In this document: piece by piece, positions 1 to 4,902 of the stretch
How positions within the stretch are numbered: position 1 is the first letter of the stretch
Layout of the letters: each line of letters begins with the position of its first letter
Origin: Rhodocyclaceae bacterium
GTDB taxonomy: Bacteria; Pseudomonadota; Gammaproteobacteria; Burkholderiales; Rhodocyclaceae
Direction of reading: 5' to 3'
Assembly: GCA_017444505.1 (NCBI GenBank)
Contig: JAFSWK010000140.1
Location: forward strand, 1 to 5,663
Length of the DNA: 5,663 nucleotides
The notes under the pieces: generated by a model
What the model saw: the letters and a program-made list of their open reading frames with translations, nothing else
The model's database searches: none
What the model was told of the DNA's origin: nothing
Translations under genes and position numbers: made by a program

Positions 1-81
1 GGCAAAGCGGCGGCGGAGGCTGGCAAGCTCACCGCTTTGGCGTGGCGCGGCAGACGGGTTCGCGGAATCCGAAGAAGACAT
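1..81 (-). CDS. Possible N-terminus of a divergent minus-strand protein (RDD-family candidate), partial
   Basis: Reading leftwards from an ATG at 81-79, the minus strand is open to the window edge (27 codons). It gives a Ser/Ala/Pro-rich start followed by SGELASLRRRFA. A polar start leading into an Arg-rich 'LRRR(L/F)A' is typical of the beginning of RDD-family membrane proteins. RDD genes do occur near ilvI in betaproteobacteria, as I recall it. No transmembrane segment falls inside the window, so the family is inference only. No Shine-Dalgarno is visible: the bases just before the ATG are TTTTTTCTC, and an in-frame GTG lies four codons upstream. The competing reading is a plus-strand gene end in the frame closing at TGA 81-83 (Gly-rich, ending NPKKT). 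I judge that less protein-like. Confidence 0.35.
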   Translation of the reverse strand, partial: MSSSDSANPSAAPRQSGELASLRRRFA

Positions 82-84
82 GAG

Positions 85-128
85 AAAAAACACACAAGCC
101 GTTTTCACCGAGGCAGCGAAAACGGCTT
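85..128 (-). terminator. Terminator-like hairpin with U6, minus-strand direction
   Basis: There is a perfect 11-bp inverted repeat, 96-106 with 118-128 (AAGCCGTTTTC / GAAAACGGCTT). In minus-strand RNA the stem extends inward by two G-U wobbles and two G-C pairs (107/117, 108/116, 109/115, 110/114), giving about 15 bp with a 3-nt loop. In plus-strand RNA the two wobbles become A-C mismatches. On the minus strand the stem is followed by GTGTG and then TTTTTT (90-85). On the plus strand no U-run follows. This favours a minus-strand role. The 5-nt gap before the U-run weakens it as a classical terminator. It sits 3 nt before the possible minus-strand start codon at 81, so it could be an attenuator or a 5'-leader structure. 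Confidence 0.4.
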
Positions 129-163
129 CAAAATGGATATTGCACCGCGCAATTCACCGTTGT

Positions 164-181
164 GCCGTTGACCTCAACGGC
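164..181. promoter_or_regulatory. 18-bp palindrome, candidate operator in the ilv control region
   Basis: GCCGTTGACCTCAACGGC is a perfect inverted repeat of two 8-bp arms around a central CC. It contains the best -35 candidate for ilvI (TTGACC, 168-173). A symmetric site over a -35 box is the usual arrangement for a repressor operator. The half site CCGTTG also occurs directly upstream at 157-162. I cannot assign a regulator. As RNA it would fold only into a small hairpin with a very tight loop, so a DNA-binding role seems more likely than an RNA one. Confidence 0.4.
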
Positions 182-196
182 TGGCGGCGGTAGTGT
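168..196 (+). promoter_or_regulatory. Candidate sigma-70 promoter for ilvIHC
   Basis: TTGACC at 168-173 (5 of 6 to TTGACA) is followed after 17 bp by TAGTGT at 191-196. That -10 matches only 3 of 6, but these are the most conserved -10 bases (T, A and the final T). Transcription would start near 203 and leave a leader of roughly 68 nt before ilvI, beginning with the hairpin at 204-231. The -35 lies within the palindrome at 164-181. This is a consensus match only. Confidence 0.3.
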
Positions 197-203
197 TACG
201 CGC

Positions 204-231
204 TTGTCCGCTCGCACAGAGCAGCGGACGA
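204..231 (+). other. Hairpin in the ilvI 5' leader
   Basis: TTGTCCGCT (204-212) pairs with AGCGGACGA (223-231): eight Watson-Crick pairs plus one U-G wobble (205/230) that forms only in plus-strand RNA. A further two pairs, 214/222 and 215/221, can form inside the loop. No U-run follows, so it is not an intrinsic terminator. If transcription starts near 203, this stem would cap the 5' end of the ilv message. A role in stability or control is a guess. Confidence 0.25.
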
Positions 232-270
232 ACCTCATACTGCAACGCAACAGGAAAAGCGAGTACGTTC

Positions 271-1983
271 ATGGAAATCACGGGTGCCGAAATTGTAATC
301 AGAAGCCTACAGGAAGAAAAGGTCGAATATATCTTCGGCTACCCCGGCGGCTCCGTGCTGCATATTTACGACGCGCTGTTCAGTCACCAGGGCAGCATCC
401 GCCACATTCTGGTGCGCCACGAACAGGCCGCCGTCCATGCCGCCGACGGCTACGCCCGCGCCACCGGCAAGCCCGGCGTCGTCTTCGTCACCTCGGGCCC
501 TGGTGCCACCAACGCCGTCACCGGCATCGCCACCGCCTATTGCGACTCCATCCCGCTGGTCATCATCTCCGGCCAGGTGCCCACCACGATGATTGGCGAA
601 GACGCCTTTCAGGAAGTCGACACCGTGGGCATCACCCGTCCCTGCGTGAAACACAATTTCCTCGTCAAGGACGCCAGCAAGATTGCCGAAACCATCCGCA
701 AGGCGTTTCACCTCGCCCGCACGGGTCGCCCTGGCCCCGTGCTGGTCGACATCCCGAAGGATGTCACGGCGCAAAAGGCCGAATGGCACTATCCGAAAAA
801 GATTTCCATGCGCTCGTACAACCCCGTGGTGAAAGGCCATCAGGGGCAAATCCGCAAAGCGGTGCAAAAGCTCCTCCATGCCCGTCGTCCGCTGATTTAT
901 ATCGGCGGCGGCGTCATTCTTTCCGGCGCGGCGGCAGAGCTTGCCCAGCTTGCGCGCACGCTCAATGTGCCGGTCACTTCCACCCTCATGGGCTTGGGCG
1001 GCTATCCCGGCACGGACAAGCAGTTTCTGGGGATGCTCGGGATGCACGGCACCTATGAAGCCAACATGACCATGCACCACTGCGACGTGCTGCTGGCCAT
1101 CGGCGCCCGTTTTGATGACCGCGTGGTCGGCAACACCGCCCACTTTGCCGACGAACCGCGCACCATCATTCACGTCGACGTCGACCCCTCATCCATCTCC
1201 AAGCGCGTTGCTGCCGACATCCCCATCGTTGGCGACGTGCGCGAAGTGCTGCGCGAAATGCTGCACCAGCTTGAAGCCGAAGACAGCCAACTGGACAAAA
1301 AAGCCCTCGCCGCCTGGTGGAAACAGATTGAAGAATGGCGCGCGCGCGACTGTCTGGGCTACACCCCGTCCGACACCGTCATCAAGCCGCAATACGTGCT
1401 GCAAAAACTCTGGGAAATCACCAAAGGCCGCGCCATTGTTGCCTCTGACGTTGGCCAGCACCAGATGTGGACGGCGCAGTATTACCGCTTTGACCAACCG
1501 CGCCACTGGCTCAACTCTGGCGGGCTGGGCACCATGGGCGTAGGGCTGCCCTACGCCATGGGCGCGCAGCTGGCGCACCCGAACGAGCCGGTGGTTTGTG
1601 TCACCGGCGAAGGTTCCATCCAGATGTGCATTCAGGAACTTTCCACCTGCAAGCAGTTTCACCTGCCGCTGAAAATCGTCGCCCTCAACAACGGCCATCT
1701 TGGCATGGTGCGGCAATGGCAGGAAATGTTCCACGGCGGGCGATATTCCGCCTCCTACATGGAATCGCTGCCCGACTTTGCCCGTCTGGCCGAAGCCTAC
1801 GGGCATGTTGGCATTCGCGTCGACCGTCCGCAAGACGTGGAAGGCGCGCTCAAGGAAGCGTTCGCACACAAAAACGAACTGGTTTTCCTGGATGTGCGCA
1901 TCGACCCCACCGAAAACGTTTTCCCGATGGTTCAAGGCGGCAAAGGGCTGAACGAAATGGTTCTCTCCGCCGAAGACCTCTAA
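271..1983 (+). CDS. ilvI: Acetolactate (acetohydroxyacid) synthase, catalytic large subunit
   Basis: This thiamine-diphosphate enzyme condenses two pyruvates to 2-acetolactate, or pyruvate with 2-oxobutyrate to 2-aceto-2-hydroxybutyrate. It is the first common step of valine, leucine and isoleucine synthesis, in the cytoplasm. At 570 aa it has the normal length. The N-terminal pyrimidine-binding domain holds YPGGSVL (24-30) and RHEQAA with catalytic Glu51; DAFQE lies at 111-115. The central domain carries the FAD-region motifs LMGLGGYPGTD and GARFDDRV. The C-terminal pyrophosphate domain has GEGSIQM (446-452) and LNNGHLGMVRQWQ (from 472). The usual GDG is GEG here, as I recall from betaproteobacterial enzymes. 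The SYMESLPDF-AEAYGHVGI stretch resembles E. coli IlvI more than IlvB or IlvG. I chose ATG 271 because the protein family starts there: the 26 residues that an ATG at 193 would add look noncoding. Ribosome site: weak GCGAG, with AGGA farther upstream at 252-255. First gene of ilvI-ilvH-ilvC. It is also often labelled ilvB. Confidence 0.97.
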   Translation: MEITGAEIVIRSLQEEKVEYIFGYPGGSVLHIYDALFSHQGSIRHILVRHEQAAVHAADGYARATGKPGVVFVTSGPGATNAVTGIATAYCDSIPLVIISGQVPTTMIGEDAFQEVDTVGITRPCVKHNFLVKDASKIAETIRKAFHLARTGRPGPVLVDIPKDVTAQKAEWHYPKKISMRSYNPVVKGHQGQIRKAVQKLLHARRPLIYIGGGVILSGAAAELAQLARTLNVPVTSTLMGLGGYPGTDKQFLGMLGMHGTYEANMTMHHCDVLLAIGARFDDRVVGNTAHFADEPRTIIHVDVDPSSISKRVAADIPIVGDVREVLREMLHQLEAEDSQLDKKALAAWWKQIEEWRARDCLGYTPSDTVIKPQYVLQKLWEITKGRAIVASDVGQHQMWTAQYYRFDQPRHWLNSGGLGTMGVGLPYAMGAQLAHPNEPVVCVTGEGSIQMCIQELSTCKQFHLPLKIVALNNGHLGMVRQWQEMFHGGRYSASYMESLPDFARLAEAYGHVGIRVDRPQDVEGALKEAFAHKNELVFLDVRIDPTENVFPMVQGGKGLNEMVLSAEDL

Positions 1984-2011
1984 CCCCTCCTCACCGCCGG
2001 AACGACTCACC

Positions 2012-2503
2012 ATGCGTCACGTCATCTCTTTGCTTATCGAAAACGAATCCGGCGCGCTCTCGCGCGTCTCCGGCCTTTTTTCTGCCCGTGGCTACAACAT
2101 TGAATCGCTCACCGTCGCCCCCACTGAAGACGACTCGCTCTCGCGCATGACCATCGTCACCCGTGGCTCGGACGCCGTCATTGAGCAGATTACCAAGCAC
2201 CTCAACAAGCTCATTGACGTCGTCAAGGTCGTCGACCTTTCCGAAGCGCCCAATGTCGAGCGCGAGCTGCTGCTCATCAAGGTACGCGCCGAAGGCGAGA
2301 TGCGTCAGGAAATGATGCGCATGGTCAGCATCTTCCGCGCCCGCGTCATTGATGTGACGCAGCAAACCTTCGTCATCGAACTGACCGGCGACCAAGGCAA
2401 GCTCGACGCCTTCATCGCCGCCCTGCCCGAAGATTCCGTGCTGGAAACTGTCCGTTCCGGCATCTGCGGCATCAGCCGTGGCGAGCGGATGCTCCGCCTC
2501 TAA
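2012..2503 (+). CDS. ilvH: Acetolactate synthase, regulatory small subunit
   Basis: This is the regulatory subunit that binds IlvI, raises its activity and makes it sensitive to valine. It is 163 aa, matching E. coli IlvH. An N-terminal ACT domain spans roughly residues 2-78, beginning with RHVISLLIENESGALSRV and then the GYNIESLTVAPT stretch. The C-terminal small-subunit domain spans roughly 84-158 and ends GISRGERMLRL. Residues tied to valine feedback in E. coli IlvH (Asn11, Gly14, Ser17, Asn29) are all present, so the enzyme should be feedback-inhibited; this is inference from the family. It starts 28 nt after the ilvI stop with a weak site (GGAAC at 1999-2003). A 39-nt gap separates it from ilvC, which fits one transcript. 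Confidence 0.97.
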   Translation: MRHVISLLIENESGALSRVSGLFSARGYNIESLTVAPTEDDSLSRMTIVTRGSDAVIEQITKHLNKLIDVVKVVDLSEAPNVERELLLIKVRAEGEMRQEMMRMVSIFRARVIDVTQQTFVIELTGDQGKLDAFIAALPEDSVLETVRSGICGISRGERMLRL

Positions 2504-2530
2504 CCCCCGTTTTTCCCGCCTCATCCACCA

Positions 2531-2537
2531 AAGGAAG
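2531..2537 (+). promoter_or_regulatory. Shine-Dalgarno of ilvC
   Basis: AAGGAAG lies 5 nt before the ilvC ATG and is by far the best ribosome site in the operon. The sites before ilvI and ilvH are poor. Stronger translation of ilvC than of the synthase genes is likely. Confidence 0.7.
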
Positions 2538-2542
2538 CACAC

Positions 2543-3559
2543 ATGAAAGTCTATTACGACAAAGACGCAGACCTCTCCCTCATCAAAGGCAAGAAAGTCA
2601 CCATCGTCGGCTACGGCTCCCAGGGCCACGCCCACGCCCTGAACCTGAACGACTCCGGCGTCAAGGTCACGGTTGGCGTGCGCAAAAGCGGCGCCTCCTG
2701 GAACAAGGCCAAGGCCGCCGGCCTGAAAGTGGAAGAAATCGGCAAAGCCGTGCAAGGTGCTGACCTCGTCATGATTTTGCTGCCTGATGAAGACCAGCCC
2801 AGCGTCTATTACGAGCAGATTGAGCCGAACCTCAAAAAAGGCGCCGCGCTGGCCTTCGCCCACGGCTTCAACATTCACTACAACCAGATTGTGCCGCGCG
2901 ACGACATCGACGTCCTCATGATTGCCCCCAAAGGCCCCGGCCACACCGTGCGCTCGGAATACCTCAAAGGCGGCGGCGTCCCCAGCCTGATTGCCGTGCA
3001 TCAGGACAAAAGCGGCAAAGCGCGCGACATCGCCCTCTCTTACGCCGCAGCCAATGGCGGCACCAAAGGCGGCGTGATTGAAACCAGCTTCCGCGAAGAA
3101 ACCGAAACCGACCTCTTCGGCGAACAAGCCGTGCTGTGTGGCGGCGTTGTCGAACTCATCAAGACCGGCTTTGAAACCCTCGTCGAAGCAGGCTACGCCC
3201 CCGAAATGGCCTACTTTGAGTGTCTGCACGAAATGAAGCTCATCGTCGACCTCATCTACGAAGGCGGCATTGCCAACATGAACTACTCCATCTCCAACAA
3301 CGCGGAATACGGCGAATACGTCACCGGCCCCGAAGTCATCAACGAAACTTCCCGCGCCGCCATGCGCAACGCCCTCAAACGCATCCAGACCGGCGAATAC
3401 GCCAAGCAATTCATCCTCGAAGGGCGCACCCACTACCCCGCCATGACCGCCCGCCGCCGCCTCAACGCCGCCCACCCGGTCGAACAGGTCGGCGCCAAAC
3501 TGCGCGGCATGATGCCCTGGATTAGCAAAAACAAGCTCGTCGACCAAAGCAAGAACTGA
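2543..3559 (+). CDS. ilvC: Ketol-acid reductoisomerase, class I, NADP-dependent
   Basis: This enzyme converts 2-acetolactate and 2-aceto-2-hydroxybutyrate to the 2,3-dihydroxy acids by a Mg-dependent alkyl shift and NADPH reduction. It is the second step of the pathway, using the IlvIH products directly. At 338 aa it is the short class I form. The N-terminal Rossmann domain has GYGSQG (23-28), and a cofactor loop with Arg47, Ser49 and Ser52 that suggests NADPH. His107 sits in AFAHGFNIH. The C-terminal knotted domain has the metal ligands Asp190 and Glu194 (ETDLFGEQ), Glu226 and Glu230 (FECLHEMK), and the substrate-binding Ser251 (NYSISN). All are at standard numbering, so the enzyme should be active. 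It is the last gene of the operon and a strong terminator follows 32 nt after its stop. Third codon positions are strongly C-rich, as in ilvI and ilvH. Confidence 0.98.
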   Translation: MKVYYDKDADLSLIKGKKVTIVGYGSQGHAHALNLNDSGVKVTVGVRKSGASWNKAKAAGLKVEEIGKAVQGADLVMILLPDEDQPSVYYEQIEPNLKKGAALAFAHGFNIHYNQIVPRDDIDVLMIAPKGPGHTVRSEYLKGGGVPSLIAVHQDKSGKARDIALSYAAANGGTKGGVIETSFREETETDLFGEQAVLCGGVVELIKTGFETLVEAGYAPEMAYFECLHEMKLIVDLIYEGGIANMNYSISNNAEYGEYVTGPEVINETSRAAMRNALKRIQTGEYAKQFILEGRTHYPAMTARRRLNAAHPVEQVGAKLRGMMPWISKNKLVDQSKN

Positions 3560-3591
3560 GCACGCTCTTCCGCACCGTTTCAAGAAGCATC

Positions 3592-3629
3592 AAAAGCCCC
3601 GTCAAGACAAAGTCTTCCCGGGGCTTTTT
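3592..3629 (+). terminator. Rho-independent terminator of the ilvIHC operon
   Basis: AAAAGCCCCG (3592-3601) pairs with CGGGGCTTTT (3619-3628). An upper stem AAGAC/GTCTT (3604-3608 with 3612-3616) has an AAA loop and is separated from the lower stem by a 2x2 internal loop. T5 at 3625-3629 follows the GC-rich core. It lies 32 nt after the ilvC stop. Because the stem has A4 on its left arm, the minus strand also reads as a GC stem followed by U4, so it could act weakly in both directions. Confidence 0.9.
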
Positions 3630-3691
3630 ATCGCCCTGCTTTTCCGACTGCCGCGCCTGCGCCGCGTCCGGCGTGGTTTGCTACTCCGGTT

Positions 3692-3753
3692 GTGGAAAAC
3701 ACGGCGGTGATTCTTTTACCGTCGTCCCCACGTCGCCGCACTGCCTTTGGCAG
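3692..3753 (+). other. Two unexplained hairpins between ilvC and yafJ
   Basis: The first stem is ACGGCGGT (3701-3708) with ACCGTCGT (3718-3725). It contains one G-U wobble, at 3704/3722, that forms only in plus-strand RNA. An outer GTGG (3692-3695) can pair with CCAC (3728-3731). A second small stem is CTGCC-TTT-GGCAG (3741-3753). I see no convincing promoter and no believable protein here. The rest of the 185-bp gap (3630-3814) shows nothing else apart from the yafJ terminator. Confidence 0.2.
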
Positions 3754-3774
3754 ACCGGCTTCCGCCCACATTGT

Positions 3775-3803
3775 GCAAACAAAAACAGGCGGTTTTTGTT
3801 CGC
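3775..3803 (-). terminator. Likely terminator of yafJ
   Basis: The inverted repeat 3775-3786 / 3792-3803 has a 5-nt loop. In minus-strand RNA all 12 positions pair (GCGAACAAAAAC with GTTTTTGTTTGC, including one G-U). In plus-strand RNA position 3777/3801 is an A-C mismatch. It begins 11 nt past the yafJ stop codon. The right arm of the stem contains U5, but no separate U-run follows and the stem is A/U-rich, so termination may be leaky. Confidence 0.45.
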
Positions 3804-3814
3804 GGCCTCGGCGC

Positions 3815-4648
3815 TTACAGCGCCGCTTGTGCCATTTTCAAGCCGGTTTCCGGGTCGGGATAGACGGGAGATGGGGGGGGTTGGCGCAGGATGATTTCGC
3901 CGTTTTTGAACAGGGCGCTTTCGTCGATGGCGAGTTGTTGCCAGTGTTCGTTATTGGTCAGGGGCAGCGTGGCGATGACGGCGACCCTATCATTGGGCTG
4001 CGTTTCATTGGCGAAATCAATTTCGACATCATCGTCAGACAAGCGCGCGACGCCGAACGGCGCCTGGCGGATGATGTAATGCAGCAGCGAGGCGCAATGC
4101 GCAAACATGGTTTCGCCGTTCGACAAAATGCAGTTGAACAGGCCATGTTGCCGAATATCCCCGCAAATTCGGGTGAGCGCGGCAAACAGCGTCGCTTCGT
4201 CAGGCTGCTGGTCGAATTGCTGCCGCAGTTGTTCCAGCAGATGGCAAAACGCGGCTTCCGAATCCGTCCGCCCCACGGGGCGAAAAAATGTGCCTTGCGG
4301 CGGCTGAAAGTTTTTCAGGTTGCCGTTGTGCGCAAACAGCCAGTATTGGCCCCACAATTCGCGCATGAAAGGATGCGTGTTGGCCAATGTAACCTGCCCT
4401 TGCGTGGCTTTGCGAATGTGGGCGACGATATTGGTCGAACGAATGGGGCACCGGCACACCATGTCGGCAAAAGGCGATGTGGCGCACGGCGAAGTATCCT
4501 GCAAGATGCGCACGCCGCTGTCTTCAAAAAAGGCAATGCCAAAACCATCCGAATGGCTGTCGGTCAGCCCGCCGCGACGGCGGAAACCGTCGAATGAGAA
4601 AACAATGTCGGTCGGGGTGTTGGCATTCATCGCAAGTAGCTGGCACAT
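3815..4648 (-). CDS. yafJ: Class II glutamine amidotransferase, YafJ family
   Basis: The protein is a stand-alone glutaminase-type amidotransferase domain (Ntn hydrolase fold), probably cytoplasmic. Its physiological substrate is not established in the family to my knowledge. After Met removal, Cys2 (MCQLLAMN) would be the N-terminal nucleophile. Other class II features are HIRKAT with Arg79, NTHPF (90-94), FAHNGN with the oxyanion pair Asn108-Gly109, and GRTDSE with Asp129. The body aligns by eye with E. coli YafJ (PTDI, ELWG, FRPVG-TDSE, RAPFGVA, DVEIDF, NDRVAVIAT-PLT). At 277 aa it is about 20 residues longer than E. coli YafJ. The extra tail starts at a Pro-rich QPPPSP coded by a C8 tract (3873-3880). 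The start is fixed by the required Met-Cys and by AGGA at 4659-4656, 7 nt upstream. It converges on ilvC and is divergent from the ABC gene. Confidence 0.9.
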   Translation of the reverse strand: MCQLLAMNANTPTDIVFSFDGFRRRGGLTDSHSDGFGIAFFEDSGVRILQDTSPCATSPFADMVCRCPIRSTNIVAHIRKATQGQVTLANTHPFMRELWGQYWLFAHNGNLKNFQPPQGTFFRPVGRTDSEAAFCHLLEQLRQQFDQQPDEATLFAALTRICGDIRQHGLFNCILSNGETMFAHCASLLHYIIRQAPFGVARLSDDDVEIDFANETQPNDRVAVIATLPLTNNEHWQQLAIDESALFKNGEIILRQPPPSPVYPDPETGLKMAQAAL

Positions 4649-4860
4649 GGTTCGTTCCTGTTTTTATGGTTTCCGTCTGCCAAAAGTTGGCGACAATACA
4701 AAACGAATCCGCGATGGTACGCCGCCATGTCTGGCGAAGCAAAAAGAAACGCCCGCCATGCAAAAGAAAAGGCGATTACGACGGCTTGGCCGCGCTCTGT
4801 GCAGAGGAACAATTCGCGCCGCGCGTTTTGCCCGCACCGGCGCGCCGGGCAGTTTTGCCT

Positions 4861-4866
4861 TACAAT
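4861..4866 (+). promoter_or_regulatory. Candidate -10 box for the ABC ATPase gene
   Basis: TACAAT matches TATAAT at 5 of 6 positions. No acceptable -35 lies 16-18 bp upstream, where the sequence is GC-rich and palindromic, so an activator may be needed or the match is chance. Transcription would start near 4873. That leaves only about 6 nt before the ATG at 4879 but 30 nt before the GTG at 4903, which supports the GTG start. Confidence 0.3.
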
Positions 4867-4893
4867 GCCGCCGCTTGCATGATTTTTAGAGAC

Positions 4894-4897
4894 GGAG
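4894..4897 (+). promoter_or_regulatory. Shine-Dalgarno deciding the ABC gene start
   Basis: GGAG lies 5 nt before GTG 4903. The in-frame ATG eight codons upstream (4879) has no purine-rich site before it. This is the main reason for choosing GTG. Confidence 0.55.
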
Positions 4898-4902
4898 ACA
4901 GG

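Larger units (their letters stand above)
4649..4902. promoter_or_regulatory. Divergent intergenic region between yafJ and the ABC ATPase gene
   Basis: Both genes must be transcribed from here. Small symmetric elements are GCCAA-AAG-TTGGC (4679-4691, 31 bp from the yafJ start), CGCCA-TGTC-TGGCG (4723-4736) and the 12-bp palindrome CCGGCGCGCCGG (4837-4848). The octamer GTTTTGCC is directly repeated at 4825-4832 and 4852-4859. A weak minus-strand -10 for yafJ could be TATTGT (4698-4693), but it has no good -35. I found no believable gene here. Confidence 0.35.

Noticed and set aside
80..193. Plus-strand 37-codon reading frame as an ilv leader peptide (ATG 80, purine-rich GAAGAAG before it)
   Set aside because: Only 6 scattered Val/Leu/Ile codons, with no run, and no U-run after a downstream stem on this strand, so a classical plus-strand ilv attenuator is not supported. 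The best promoter candidate also lies downstream of its start.
193..270. Upstream extension of ilvI to ATG 193
   Set aside because: The added 26 residues match nothing in the family, ATG 271 starts exactly where acetolactate synthases start, and 193-270 overlaps the predicted promoter and leader hairpin.
2483..2514. Stem GCGGA-TGC-TCCGC at the end of ilvH followed by T5 at 2510-2514, as an internal terminator before ilvC
   Set aside because: The T-run begins 12 nt after a 5-bp stem, too far for intrinsic termination, and the stem lies in conserved coding sequence (GERMLRL).
1991..3583. 530-codon antisense open frame opposite ilvH-ilvC
   Set aside because: It is fully opposite two clearly real, conserved genes. 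Their strong C bias at third positions removes stops from the antisense frame, and its His/Val/Phe/Gly-rich translation resembles no protein family.
3741..3760. Possible Neisseriaceae DNA uptake sequence (TGCC...GGCAGACC)
   Set aside because: It does not match any DUS dialect I know (the CGTCTGAA or GCCTGAA cores are absent), and I saw no other DUS-like site in the window.
3673..3894. 73-codon plus-strand open frame in the ilvC-yafJ gap
   Set aside because: No ribosome site, it runs through the yafJ terminator into antisense yafJ, and its composition is not protein-like.
3692..4597. 301-codon plus-strand open frame opposite yafJ
   Set aside because: yafJ on the minus strand has all class II amidotransferase residues and a good ribosome site; the plus frame has no recognisable features.
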